Position numbers and translations under genes: made by a program. The notes beneath the pieces are model-generated. The model saw nothing but the letters and a program-made list of their open reading frames with translations, did not search any database and was not told the origin of the DNA. Below, one piece after another: positions 1 to 7,051 of a stretch of DNA of 14,589 nucleotides; positions within the stretch are counted from its first letter, which is position 1; the number at the start of each line of letters is the position of its first letter. Origin of the DNA: JAYZVT01 sp050248375 (GTDB lineage: Bacteria; Pseudomonadota; Alphaproteobacteria; Rhizobiales; Methyloligellaceae); assembly GCA_050248375.1 (NCBI GenBank), contig JBFWSL010000059.1, forward strand, positions 1 to 14,589, in the 5' to 3' direction.

Positions 1-44
1 TCTCGACCTTTGGGCGTCAGACGGGCATTCTTGTGGACGTTCAT
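1..44 (-). CDS. IS481-family transposase, N-terminal fragment
   Basis: The minus strand from 44 reads ATG AAC GTC CAC AAG AAT and translates to MNVHKNARLTPKGR before the window ends. This is the characteristic opening of IS481-family DDE transposases, which continue into a helix-turn-helix and an rve integrase core that would lie to the left of the window. A purine-rich GGGGGA sits 4 bases before the ATG and can serve as ribosome binding site. Identification rests on 14 residues, but the MN(V/I)HKNARLTP signature is very distinctive. Whether the full transposase is intact cannot be judged here. Confidence 0.8.
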   Translation of the reverse strand, partial: MNVHKNARLTPKGR

Positions 45-127
45 TCGGTCCCCCGGTGTGAAGTTGGTGTGTCGCAACTTCAGCTTCCCCGGTCCGGACC
101 GAGTGGACAACCTCCTGGAAGTTCACA
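1..127 (-). mobile_element. IS481-family insertion sequence, transposase-proximal end (partial)
   Basis: The element runs off the left window edge. Read on the minus strand it begins TGTGAACTTCCAGGAGG at 127, an outer TGT as expected of IS481-type ends, followed by about 80 bases of leader and then the transposase start at 44. The leader holds a perfect 7-bp inverted repeat (GAAGTTG 60-66, CAACTTC 75-81) and the 10-bp palindrome GGTCCGGACC (91-100). The bases just outside the end read CTAG (128/129-132), a possible target-site remnant. The other end is outside the window, so the duplication cannot be confirmed. The exact outer base could be off by one or two. Confidence 0.75.
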
Positions 128-128
128 C

Positions 129-569
129 CTAGTCGCGGCGCGTTTCCCGCCGGTGACCATAGCGGTCTTCCCGGCGCCCGTAGCGCTCCTCGCGCCGGCG
201 TTGGCGTTCTTCCTCCACCTGCGCCTCGAAGTGGTCGAGCAGCAGCCTCAGGTTGCGCTCGTTGGCGCGGAAGAAGATGTCGAATATGGAGCCCGCGACC
301 GGGACCGCGGAGATGGCCGTGTCGATGGCGACGTTCGCGGCCATCCGGGCGATCATCGGTCCGGGCGCTCCGAGCTTGCGCGCCTGCAGCACCAGATGAG
401 CGCTGATCAGCGTCGTGATCACGTCGCCCACCGCGGGCACCAGTCCGCCGATGGCGTCCCAGCCGAAACGGATGTTGGTGAGCGGGATGCGGTAGCGGCT
501 GTCCATCAGCTCGCTGAGCCGGTCGAGATTTTGCAGCGCCTTCGCCCGCTCCGCGTCGAGCGGTGTCAT
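129..569 (-). CDS. DUF4112 domain membrane-associated protein
   Basis: This 146-residue protein matches the DUF4112 family, whose function is unknown. It has an N-terminal amphipathic stretch (LDRLSELMDSRYRIPLT, about 15-31), then the family's Gly/Pro-rich hydrophobic segment GGLVPAVGDVITTLISAHLVL (about 41-61, two adjoining halves), and a second one at about 72-100 ending PVAGSIFDIFFRANERN. The C-terminus (118-146) is a strongly charged Arg/Glu tail with repeated RRE/RYG units. It lies 31 bases downstream of the aldehyde dehydrogenase and is probably the last gene of that operon; no clear ribosome binding site precedes the ATG, which would fit coupling. Its TAG stop touches the IS481 end, so the native C-terminus may have been altered by the insertion. 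Confidence 0.8.
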   Translation of the reverse strand: MTPLDAERAKALQNLDRLSELMDSRYRIPLTNIRFGWDAIGGLVPAVGDVITTLISAHLVLQARKLGAPGPMIARMAANVAIDTAISAVPVAGSIFDIFFRANERNLRLLLDHFEAQVEEERQRRREERYGRREDRYGHRRETRRD

Positions 570-600
570 GGCGAACGGGCCGGGCCGCGGCGCATATGCG

Positions 601-2049
601 CTAGGCGGTCAGATGCGAGACGTTCTTCACGACCGTGTAGCACTGCAAGCCCTCGCTGCCGCCCTCGCGCCCGTAGCCGCTTTCCTTGACGCCGCCGAAG
701 GGCGTCTCCGCGCTGGAAGCAACGAAGTGATTGATGGAGAGGTTCCCCACTTCCACGCGCTCCGCGATCTGCTCCGCGTTCCCCGCCGAAGCCGTGAACG
801 CGTAGGCCGCGAGCCCGTAGGGAAGCGCATTCGACTTCTCGATGGCCTCGTCCAGGGACTTCACCGGGTTGATCACCGCCAGCGGCCCGAACGGTTCCAC
901 CTGCATCGCCATGGCGTCGTCGGGCACGTCGGCGAGAACCGTCAGCGGGAAGAAATATCCGCGGTTGCCGATGCGCTCGCCGCCCGCCAGAACGCGCGCG
1001 CCCTTCGCCCGCGCGTCGGCCACGAACATCTCCATGGCCTCGATGCGGCGGAAGTTCGCCACCGGGCCCATGTCGTTGCTCTCGTCCAGCCCGTTGCCGA
1101 TCTTCAACGCCTTCGCCTTCTCCGCGAAGGTCTGCGCGAAACTCTCATGCAGGCTCTCGTCGACGAAGAAGCGGGTCGGCGACACGCAGACCTGGCCCGC
1201 GTTGCGCGACTTTCCGATGACCGACTTGCCCGCCGTCGCCTGCGCGTCCGCGTCCTTGCACACGATCACCGGCGCATGTCCGCCCAGTTCCATGATGGCG
1301 GGCTTCATGTGCGTGCCGGCCAGCGCCGCCAGCGTCTTGCCGACCGGGATCGAGCCGGTGAAGGTCACCAGCCGCACCTGCGGCTTGGGGATCAGGTATT
1401 CCGAGATCGCCGACGGCTTGCCGAAGACGAGGTTCAGCACTCCCGGCGGCAATCCGGCGTCGGTGAAGGCCCGTGCCAGGTGCCAGGCGCCGCCGGGCGT
1501 CTCTTCCGACGCCTTGAGGATGATCGGGCATCCCGCCGCGAGCGCGCCGCCGACCTTGCGCGCCGGCGAGGTGACGGGGAAGTTCCAGGGCGAGAAGGCC
1601 GCGACCACGCCGATGGGCTGGCGCAGCACCGAATGGCGCATGCCGGGGCCGGACGGGATGATGCGGCCATAGACGCGCCGTCCCTCCTGCGCGTCCCATT
1701 CGATGATCTCGGCGGCGCGGAGCACTTCCAGCCGCGACTGGGCGATGGGCTTGCCCTGCTCCAGCGTCATGGTGACGGAGATGTCCTCGATGCGCTCGCG
1801 CATGAGACGGACCGCCTCGAACAGGATTGCGGCGCGCTCTTCCGGGCGCATGTCGCGCCAGACCCGGAAGCCGTCCTGCGCCGCGGCGAGCGCCGCGTCC
1901 AGATCGGCCCGCGTCGCGTGCGGCACGGTGCCGATGACGCTCTCGTCGGCCGGATTGATCACCGGCTCGCCATCGCGCTCGATCCACTCGCCGCCGATCA
2001 GCAGCTTCAGCTTCGGATAGGCGTGCTTCGCGTCAGCACCGTCCGCCAT
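601..2049 (-). CDS. NAD(P)-dependent aldehyde dehydrogenase (succinate-semialdehyde/glycolaldehyde dehydrogenase type)
   Basis: This 482-residue aldehyde dehydrogenase would oxidise an aldehyde to its acid with NAD(P)+ in the cytoplasm. Visible signatures are PWNFP (154-158), Lys179 in the cofactor site, FTGS (230-233), the general-base Glu254 in MELGG, the nucleophile Cys288 in NAGQVC, and EPFGP (385-389). Overall it looks closest to the succinate-semialdehyde dehydrogenase class, but substrate cannot be read from the sequence. In this operon glycolaldehyde to glycolate is plausible. I chose the ATG at 2049 because AAGGAG sits 8 bases before it; ATGs at 2055 and 2082 are also in frame. It follows glxR by 114 bases, and that gap contains an inverted repeat. 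Confidence 0.9.
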   Translation of the reverse strand: MADGADAKHAYPKLKLLIGGEWIERDGEPVINPADESVIGTVPHATRADLDAALAAAQDGFRVWRDMRPEERAAILFEAVRLMRERIEDISVTMTLEQGKPIAQSRLEVLRAAEIIEWDAQEGRRVYGRIIPSGPGMRHSVLRQPIGVVAAFSPWNFPVTSPARKVGGALAAGCPIILKASEETPGGAWHLARAFTDAGLPPGVLNLVFGKPSAISEYLIPKPQVRLVTFTGSIPVGKTLAALAGTHMKPAIMELGGHAPVIVCKDADAQATAGKSVIGKSRNAGQVCVSPTRFFVDESLHESFAQTFAEKAKALKIGNGLDESNDMGPVANFRRIEAMEMFVADARAKGARVLAGGERIGNRGYFFPLTVLADVPDDAMAMQVEPFGPLAVINPVKSLDEAIEKSNALPYGLAAYAFTASAGNAEQIAERVEVGNLSINHFVASSAETPFGGVKESGYGREGGSEGLQCYTVVKNVSHLTA

Positions 2050-2070
2050 GGTCATCGCTCCTTGTACCGT

Positions 2071-2093
2071 CGCCCGGAGCACGGCCCCGGGCG
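2071..2093 (-). repeat. GC-rich inverted repeat between glxR and aldehyde dehydrogenase gene
   Basis: CGCCCGG (2071-2077) and CCGGGCG (2087-2093) form a perfect 7-bp stem with a 9-base loop, just upstream of the aldehyde dehydrogenase ribosome binding site. There is no T-run after it, so it is more likely an mRNA processing, stability or attenuation element than a classic terminator. In a GC-rich genome a stem of this size can also arise by chance. Confidence 0.35.
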
Positions 2094-2163
2094 ACGGGCA
2101 CAGTAGAGCCTTGACGGTCCGTGCTCAATCCCGCGCGGGCGGCCTCGGATCAACCCTTCACGA

Positions 2164-3054
2164 TCAGCCCTTGGCGACCTCGTGCTTGGCCATCAGCTCC
2201 AGCGCCCGGACCATGGCGGAATGGTCCCATGCCGCGCCGCCATTGGCGCGGCAGGCGTTGAACAGCTCCTGCGCCGTGGCCGTGTTGGGCAGGGAAACCC
2301 CGATTTCCCGCGCGCTGGAAAGCGCCAGATTGAGGTCCTTCTGGTGCAGTTCGATGCGGAAGCCCGGATTGAAGGTGCGCTTGATCATGCGCTCGCCATG
2401 CACCTCCAGGATCTTGGACGACGCGAAGCCGCCCATCAGCGCCTCGCGCACCTTCGCCGGGTCGGCGCCCGCCTTGGAGGCGAACAGCAGCGCTTCCGCC
2501 ACCGCCTCGATGTTGAGCGCCACAATGATCTGGTTGGCGACCTTGGCCGTCTGGCCGTCGCCGTTGCCGCCGACCAGCGTGATGTTCTTGCCCATCAGGT
2601 CGAACAGCGGCTTGATCTTGTCGAATGTGGCCTTGTTGCCGCCCACCATGATGGTGAGGCTCGCGGCCTTGGCGCCCACTTCGCCGCCCGACACCGGCGC
2701 GTCCAGATACTCGCAGCCCAGGTCGTTGATCTTTTTGGCGAAGGCCTTCGTCGCCATGGGCGCGATCGAACTCATGTCGATGACGGTCTTGCCCTTGCTC
2801 AGGCCGGCGGCGACGCCGTTCTCTCCGAACAGCACCTGCTCCACCTGCGGCGTATCGGGCACCATCACGATGACGACCTCCGAGGCCGCCGCGACTTCCT
2901 TCGCCGAGCCCAGCGTCTTCAGGCCCTTGTCGAGCAGTTCCTTCGGCGGCTTGGTCTTGTGCACGGCGGTCGAGACCGTGTGGCCGCCTGCGAGCAGATG
3001 GCCGGCCATGGGCGCGCCCATGATGCCAAGGCCGAGAAATCCGATATCGGTCAT
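2164..3054 (-). CDS. glxR: Tartronate semialdehyde reductase (2-hydroxy-3-oxopropionate reductase)
   Basis: This enzyme reduces tartronate semialdehyde, the Gcl product, to D-glycerate with NAD(P)H. At 296 residues it has the normal length of the beta-hydroxyacid dehydrogenase family. The N-terminal Rossmann fold shows GLGIMG (7-12) and the start MTDIGFLGLGIMGAPMAGHL. The substrate loop is DAPVSGG (118-124), the catalytic lysine is Lys171 in GQTAKVANQ, and the C-terminal KD pair (239-240) is present. A strong GGGAGGAG lies about 7 bases before the ATG. The gene follows hyi by 42 bases in the same operon, matching the gcl-hyi-glxR order seen in enterobacteria and pseudomonads. A general 3-hydroxyisobutyrate dehydrogenase is the alternative, but context favours GlxR. 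Confidence 0.9.
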   Translation of the reverse strand: MTDIGFLGLGIMGAPMAGHLLAGGHTVSTAVHKTKPPKELLDKGLKTLGSAKEVAAASEVVIVMVPDTPQVEQVLFGENGVAAGLSKGKTVIDMSSIAPMATKAFAKKINDLGCEYLDAPVSGGEVGAKAASLTIMVGGNKATFDKIKPLFDLMGKNITLVGGNGDGQTAKVANQIIVALNIEAVAEALLFASKAGADPAKVREALMGGFASSKILEVHGERMIKRTFNPGFRIELHQKDLNLALSSAREIGVSLPNTATAQELFNACRANGGAAWDHSAMVRALELMAKHEVAKG

Positions 3055-3085
3055 GTGTCGTCTCCTCCCGGAGTCATGTGCGTTC

Positions 3086-3097
3086 GCGCCCGGGCGC
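3086..3097 (-). repeat. 12-bp GC palindrome at the hyi stop codon
   Basis: GCGCCCGGGCGC is a perfect 12-bp palindrome whose last base is the first of the hyi stop codon complement (TAG, 3099-3097). With no loop it is a weak hairpin but could pair between molecules or act with neighbouring bases. It is one of several GC-rich inverted repeats found at the gene ends of this operon. Confidence 0.25.
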
Positions 3098-3879
3098 TAC
3101 GCCTTCAGATAGGGCTTGATCCAGCCAAGGCCCTCGAGCGTCGTTTTCGCCGGCTTGTATTCGCAGCCGATCCAGCCCTTGTAGCCGATGCGGTCCAGAT
3201 GGGCGAACAGGAAGGCATAGTTGATCTCGCCGGTTCCCGGCTCGTTTCGGCCCGGCGTGTCGGCAAGCTGCATGTGAGAGATCCTCGGCAGCAGCCGCTG
3301 CATGGTCGGGGCGAGATCGCCCTCCATGATCTGCATGTGGTAGATGTCGTACTGCATCCACACGTTGTCCGAGCCGATCTCCTTCATCAGCGCTTCCGCC
3401 TGCGCCGACGTGTTGAGATAGAAGCCCGGAATGTCGCGGGTGTTGATCATCTCCATCAGGCACCTGATACCGGCCTTGCCCATCTCGCCGGCGGCATGGC
3501 GGAGATTTTCGACATAGGTCTTGCGCACCGCGGCCGCGTCCGCGCCCTCGGGCGCGAGGCCCGCCATGCAGTGAAGCTGGGTGCAGCCGAGCGCCCTGGC
3601 ATAGTCGATGGCGCGCGCGACGCCCTCGCGGAACTCGTCCACCCGGTCGGGACGGCAGGCAAGGCCGCGCTCGCCCTTCGCCCAGTCGCCCGCGGGCGTG
3701 TTGAACAGCACCTGCCTGAGGCCGTTGGCCTTGAGCCTGTCGGCAAGGTCGGTCTTATCGAAGTCGTAGGGGAACAGATATTCGACGCCCTTGAACCCGG
3801 CCTTCGCGGCAGCCTCGAAACGGTCGAGGAAGTCGGCCTCGTTGAAAAGCATGGTCAGGTTGGCCGCGAATTGAATCAT
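3097..3879 (-). CDS. hyi: Hydroxypyruvate isomerase
   Basis: Hyi interconverts hydroxypyruvate and tartronate semialdehyde without a cofactor other than a metal ion. The protein is a 260-residue AP-endonuclease-2-type TIM barrel, the normal size for Hyi. Family landmarks are the start MIQFAANLTMLFNE, the FDR/GFKGVEYLFPY region (18-38), the NTPAGDWAKGERG loop (60-72), the metal and catalytic glutamates Glu143 (LMEMIN) and Glu240 (GCEYKP), Asp178 and His181 in YDIYH, and His202/Gln204 in SHMQLADTPGRNEPGTGEI. AGAGGA lies about 5 bases before the ATG. It sits between the panE-like gene (93 bases upstream) and glxR, as expected for the glyoxylate pathway. Confidence 0.93.
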   Translation of the reverse strand: MIQFAANLTMLFNEADFLDRFEAAAKAGFKGVEYLFPYDFDKTDLADRLKANGLRQVLFNTPAGDWAKGERGLACRPDRVDEFREGVARAIDYARALGCTQLHCMAGLAPEGADAAAVRKTYVENLRHAAGEMGKAGIRCLMEMINTRDIPGFYLNTSAQAEALMKEIGSDNVWMQYDIYHMQIMEGDLAPTMQRLLPRISHMQLADTPGRNEPGTGEINYAFLFAHLDRIGYKGWIGCEYKPAKTTLEGLGWIKPYLKA

Positions 3880-3917
3880 CGTTTCCTCTCCCGTTTGTCG
3901 TTCTGCGGCAAGCGAAT

Positions 3918-3941
3918 GGCCCGGACGCCGCCGCCCGGGCC
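3918..3941 (-). repeat. GC-rich inverted repeat between panE-like gene and hyi
   Basis: GGCCCGG (3918-3924) and CCGGGCC (3935-3941) form a perfect 7-bp stem with a 10-base loop in the 93-base gap upstream of hyi. It occupies the same relative place as the inverted repeat upstream of the aldehyde dehydrogenase gene. No T-run follows. A role in segmental mRNA stability is possible but unproven. Confidence 0.35.
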
Positions 3942-3972
3942 GAAAGTCATATACCAGCGGACGCGTGAAAGG

Positions 3973-5001
3973 CTAGGCTGACTGGAGCACTCTGGCGGCT
4001 TCGGCGCGCGCGCCCGTCTTGTAGACAGGATATACGCCGAAAGTCTCGCCTAGCTGCTGCGTGAGGGCCAGCACCGCGTCGATATAAGGTGTTTCTACGC
4101 CGGTGATGCGGGCCATGTCCTGCACCGCGGTCAGCAGCGCGTCGAGCTCGATCTGGCGTCCCTTTTCCAGGTCCTGCAGCATTGAGGTGCGGTGCGCGCC
4201 GACCTTGGCCGCGCCGTCGATGCGCCGGGTCACGTCCACCTTGAAGCTGGCCCCGAGCCGCTCGCCGATCTCCTGCGCCTCCATCATCATGGCGCGCGCC
4301 AGCGCCCGCGTGCCGGGCGAGGTGGCGACAACGTCCAGCGTCGCCCGCGTCAGCGCCGAGATCGGATTGAAGCAGAGATTGCCCCACAGCTTCAGCCAGA
4401 TGTCGTCGCGGATATCGTCGAACACGCGCGCGTCGAGCCCTCCCGCCGTCATCACTTCCGCGAGCGCCGTCACGCGCGCGGACCCGGTGCGGCCGGGCTC
4501 GCCGAGACCGAAGCGGTTGCCGTAGATATGCCTGACCACGCCGGGCTCGGCGATCTCGGTCGCGGGATAGACGGTGCAGCCGATGATCCGCTCCGGGCCG
4601 ATGGCGTTCCACTGCCGGTCGTCCGGATCGACGCTGGGCAGCCGCCGTCCGGCATAGCGGCCTTCCAGCCCGTGGAAGTACCACCATGGCACGCCGTTCT
4701 GGGCCGTCACCACGGCGGTACGGGCGCCGAGCAGAGGCTCCATCCGTTCCGCGGTTTCCCACGCCTGATGCGCCTTGAGCGCGACGATGACATAGTCCTG
4801 CTCGCCGAGATCCTCCGGATCGCTCGAAGCCGGAAGCTGCTCCACGAGGCGTTCGCCGCCCATGTCGAGCGCGAGCCCCTTCTTGCGGATCGCCTCCAGA
4901 TGCGCGCCGCGCGCGATCAGCGACACGTCGGCGCCGCCGCGCTTCAGCAGCACGCCAAGATAGCCGCCGATGGCCCCTGCTCCGTAAATGCAGATCTTCA
5001 T
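3973..5001 (-). CDS. 2-dehydropantoate 2-reductase family protein (PanE/ApbA-like)
   Basis: This 342-residue protein has the ketopantoate reductase fold: an N-terminal NADPH Rossmann motif GAGAIGG (7-13), the ligand lysine Lys76 in KAHQA (KAYQ/KAWQ in PanE), QNGVP (101-105), and the C-terminal helical domain with Lys204 and Asn208 in WLKLWGN and the signature TSMLQDLEKGRQIELDAL (272-289). Classical PanE reduces ketopantoate to pantoate for coenzyme A, and is about 300 residues. This one is longer and sits between gcl and hyi, so it may instead reduce a 2-keto acid of glyoxylate metabolism. That is inference. AAGGAGG lies 8 bases before the ATG. The fold assignment is firm; the substrate is not. 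Confidence 0.88.
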   Translation of the reverse strand: MKICIYGAGAIGGYLGVLLKRGGADVSLIARGAHLEAIRKKGLALDMGGERLVEQLPASSDPEDLGEQDYVIVALKAHQAWETAERMEPLLGARTAVVTAQNGVPWWYFHGLEGRYAGRRLPSVDPDDRQWNAIGPERIIGCTVYPATEIAEPGVVRHIYGNRFGLGEPGRTGSARVTALAEVMTAGGLDARVFDDIRDDIWLKLWGNLCFNPISALTRATLDVVATSPGTRALARAMMMEAQEIGERLGASFKVDVTRRIDGAAKVGAHRTSMLQDLEKGRQIELDALLTAVQDMARITGVETPYIDAVLALTQQLGETFGVYPVYKTGARAEAARVLQSA

Positions 5002-5106
5002 GGCTCCACCCTCCTTGCGAGTGCGCTCTGTGCGGGAAACGGGCGCCCGGCGAACGGGGATTTAGAGGAGACGTTCGGGAACCCCGCCCGCCAGGCGCCT
5101 TTCACC

Positions 5107-5127
5107 AGACCGTCGGTCAGACGGTCT
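5107..5127 (-). terminator. Hairpin at the gcl stop codon
   Basis: AGACCGTC (5107-5114) and GACGGTCT (5120-5127) form a perfect 8-bp stem around a 5-base loop, and the loop contains the gcl stop codon (TGA, 5119-5117). There is no T-run downstream, so complete termination is unlikely. It may slow read-through into the panE-like gene or protect the gcl part of the transcript from 3' exonucleases. Confidence 0.4.
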
Positions 5128-6886
5128 CCAGCGAACGCGTTTCAGGCTCCGCGAGATCGAGGGTCTCCTCGAACTCGTTCACCTGGTCGATTTCCATGCC
5201 CATCGAGATGTTGGTGACACGCTCCAGGATGCATTCGAGCACCACCGGCACCTGATGCTTAGCCATCAGCCTGCGCGCTTCCTTCACCGCCGGCCCGAAC
5301 TCGTCCGGCCTGGTGATGCGGATCGCCTTGCAGCCGAGCCCTTCGGCCACCGCCACGTGGTCGACGCCATAGCCGTTTGTCTTCGCATTGATGTTCTCGA
5401 AGGCGAGGCTGACCTGGAAGTCCATGTCGAAGCCACGCTGCGCCTGGCGGATCAGCCCCAGATAGGCGTTGTTCACCACCACATGGATGAAGGGCAGCCT
5501 GAACTGGGCGCCCACCGCCAGCTCCTCGATCAGGAACTGGAAGTCGTAGTCGCCCGACAGCGCCACGATCTCGCGGTCCGGGTCGTCGGCGCGCACGCCG
5601 AGCGCCGCCGGCAGCGTCCAGCCCAGCGGGCCGGCCTGTCCGCAGTTGATCCAGTTGCGGGGCTTGTAGACATGCAGCATCTGCGCGCCCGCGATCTGCG
5701 ACAGGCCGATGGTGGTGACGTAGCAGGTGTCGCGGCCGAAGGCGGCGTTCATTTCCTGGTAGATGCGCTGCGGCTTGATCGGCACGTTGTCGAAGTCGGT
5801 CTTGCGCAGCATGGTCTTCTTGCGCTTGAGGCAGGCGGCCGGCCACGCCTTGCGGTCCTTCAGCTTGCCCTGCATCTGCCAGTCGGTGGCCACGGCCACG
5901 AACTGCTCCAGCGCCGCCCTGGCGTCGGAGACGATGCCGTAGTCGGGCATAAACACCCGTCCGATCTGCGTCGGCTCGATGTCCACGTGAACGAATTTGC
6001 GGCCTTTCGTGTAGACGTCCACCGAGCCCGTATGCCGGTTGGCCCAGCGGTTGCCGATGCCGAGCACGAAATCGGAGTCGAGGAAATTGGCGTTGCCGTA
6101 GCGGTGGCTGGTCTGCAAGCCCACCATGCCGGCCATGAGCGGATGATCGTCGGGAATGCTGCCCCAGCCCATCAGGGTCGGGATCACCGGAACGCCGGTG
6201 ATCTCGGCGAGCTCCACCAGCAGGTCGCCGGCGTCGGCATTGATGATGCCGCCGCCGGCCACGATCAGCGGCCGCTCGGCCGCGTTCAGCATGGCCATCG
6301 CCTTCTCCGCCTGGCGGCGCGTGGCGGCGGGACGCTGCACCGGCAGCGGTTCGTAGCCGTCGGGATCGAACTCGATCTCGGCCATCTGCACGTCCACCGG
6401 CAGATCGATCAGCACCGGACCCGGACGCCCCGAACGCATGATGTGGAAAGCCTTCTGGAAGACGTAAGGCACGAGCGCGGGCTCCTGCACCGTGACGGAC
6501 CATTTGGTGACAGGCCGCGCGATCGACTCGATGTCCACCGCCTGGAAGTCCTCCTTGTGCAGCCGGGCGCGCGGCGCCTGGCCGGTGACGCACAGGATCG
6601 GAATGGAGTCGGCCGACGCCGAGTAGAGGCCGGTGATCATGTCGGTGCCCGCCGGACCGGAGGTGCCGATGCACACGCCGATATTGCCGGCCCGCGCCCG
6701 CGTGTAGCCTTCGGCCATGTGGGACGCGGCTTCCACGTGACGGGCCAGGACATGCCGGATCGAGCCGCGCGTCTTGAGTGCGGCATAGAGCGGATTGATC
6801 GCCGCGCCCGGCACGCCGAAAGCGCAGGACACGCCTTCCAGCTCCATCACCCGGACCGCCGCTTCCGTCGCCCTCATCCGTGCCAT
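5117..6886 (-). CDS. gcl: Glyoxylate carboligase (tartronate-semialdehyde synthase)
   Basis: Gcl is a thiamine-diphosphate and FAD enzyme that condenses two glyoxylates into tartronate semialdehyde plus CO2. The 589-residue protein aligns from end to end with E. coli Gcl (593). It keeps the family hallmark of Val51 (ARHVEAASHM) where other ThDP enzymes carry the catalytic glutamate. Other landmarks are FGVPGAAINP (23-32), GTSGPAGTDM (74-83), GQAPRARLHKEDFQAVDIE (102-120), the FAD/central domain (about 190-330), and the ThDP-Mg motif from GDYDF (445) to NN (472-473). An in-frame ATG 31 codons upstream exists, but 6886 is preferred: it gives the MARMRA start shared with E. coli MAKMRA and has GGAGG 9 bases before it. 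It is the first gene of the operon. Confidence 0.96.
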   Translation of the reverse strand: MARMRATEAAVRVMELEGVSCAFGVPGAAINPLYAALKTRGSIRHVLARHVEAASHMAEGYTRARAGNIGVCIGTSGPAGTDMITGLYSASADSIPILCVTGQAPRARLHKEDFQAVDIESIARPVTKWSVTVQEPALVPYVFQKAFHIMRSGRPGPVLIDLPVDVQMAEIEFDPDGYEPLPVQRPAATRRQAEKAMAMLNAAERPLIVAGGGIINADAGDLLVELAEITGVPVIPTLMGWGSIPDDHPLMAGMVGLQTSHRYGNANFLDSDFVLGIGNRWANRHTGSVDVYTKGRKFVHVDIEPTQIGRVFMPDYGIVSDARAALEQFVAVATDWQMQGKLKDRKAWPAACLKRKKTMLRKTDFDNVPIKPQRIYQEMNAAFGRDTCYVTTIGLSQIAGAQMLHVYKPRNWINCGQAGPLGWTLPAALGVRADDPDREIVALSGDYDFQFLIEELAVGAQFRLPFIHVVVNNAYLGLIRQAQRGFDMDFQVSLAFENINAKTNGYGVDHVAVAEGLGCKAIRITRPDEFGPAVKEARRLMAKHQVPVVLECILERVTNISMGMEIDQVNEFEETLDLAEPETRSLETV

Positions 6887-6928
6887 CTGGAAAATCCTCC
6901 CGTCGCATCCTTTACCGGACTGCTCCGC

Positions 6929-6957
6929 ATTAAATGGCCGCGGCGTCCGGATGTCAA
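6929..6957 (-). promoter_or_regulatory. Probable sigma-70-type promoter of the gcl operon
   Basis: On the minus strand TTGACA (6957-6952) is followed by exactly 17 bases and then TTTAAT (6934-6929), six of six and five of six matches to the sigma-70 consensus. Transcription would start near 6922, giving a leader of about 36 bases to the gcl ATG. The first IclR-type palindrome ends only a few bases upstream of the -35 box. Alphaproteobacterial promoters often deviate from this consensus, so so clean a match is noteworthy. Confidence 0.65.
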
Positions 6958-6962
6958 TATTT

Positions 6963-6979
6963 ATGGAAATGAATTCCAT
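6963..6979. promoter_or_regulatory. IclR-family operator, site 1
   Basis: ATGGAAATGAATTCCAT has perfect 6-bp arms (ATGGAA/TTCCAT) around 5 bases. Its core TGGAAATGAATTCCA differs at one position from the known E. coli IclR-type consensus TGGAAATNATTTCCA. It lies 5 bases upstream of the predicted gcl -35 box, centred near -49 from the inferred start site. The divergently encoded IclR-family protein is the likely ligand. The position would suit activation or repression. Confidence 0.65.
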
Positions 6980-6982
6980 GAT

Positions 6983-6999
6983 ATGGAAATCAACTTCAA
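6983..6999. promoter_or_regulatory. IclR-family operator, degenerate site 2
   Basis: The left half of site 1, TATGGAAAT, recurs exactly 20 bases downstream at 6982-6990, followed by CAACTTCA where the right arm is poorly conserved (three of six). The 20-base spacing is about two helical turns, placing both sites on one face of the DNA, which suits cooperative binding of a tetrameric IclR-family regulator. Confidence 0.45.
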
Positions 7000-7022
7000 C
7001 CCTGATATATAAATGGATTAAT

Positions 7023-7051
7023 TTGTATGATGCGTCATTTTGACATATGAA
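7023..7051 (+). promoter_or_regulatory. Candidate promoter of the IclR-type regulator gene
   Basis: TTGTAT (7023-7028), 17 bases, then TATGAA (7046-7051) is the best spaced pair I find on the plus strand, with three and four of six consensus matches. A perfect TTGACA at 7040-7045 is also present but has no convincing -10 box at normal spacing. The AT-rich setting supports a promoter here without fixing which hexamers are used. Confidence 0.3.

Noticed and set aside
33..689. A 218-codon plus-strand frame from the IS end into the dehydrogenase gene
   Set aside because: It crosses the IS boundary and two opposite-strand genes, and is Arg/Pro-rich without family features.
568..2106. A 512-codon plus-strand frame over the aldehyde dehydrogenase gene
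   Set aside because: Antisense shadow with no recognisable domain; the minus-strand dehydrogenase carries all catalytic motifs.
2182..3981. A 599-codon open frame on the plus strand opposite glxR and hyi
   Set aside because: The predicted protein is His/Arg/Gly-rich low-complexity sequence with no family resemblance, while both antisense genes are clear. Long antisense frames are expected in GC-rich DNA.
6887..6979. A 31-residue N-terminal extension of gcl
   Set aside because: It would place the start upstream of the predicted -35 box inside the operator; the shorter start matches E. coli Gcl and has GGAGG.
5255..7012. Long open frames on both strands overlapping gcl in other frames (about 550-585 codons)
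   Set aside because: Compositionally biased (His/Arg/Asp/Gly or Arg/Gly) and fully overlapped by the well-conserved gcl frame.
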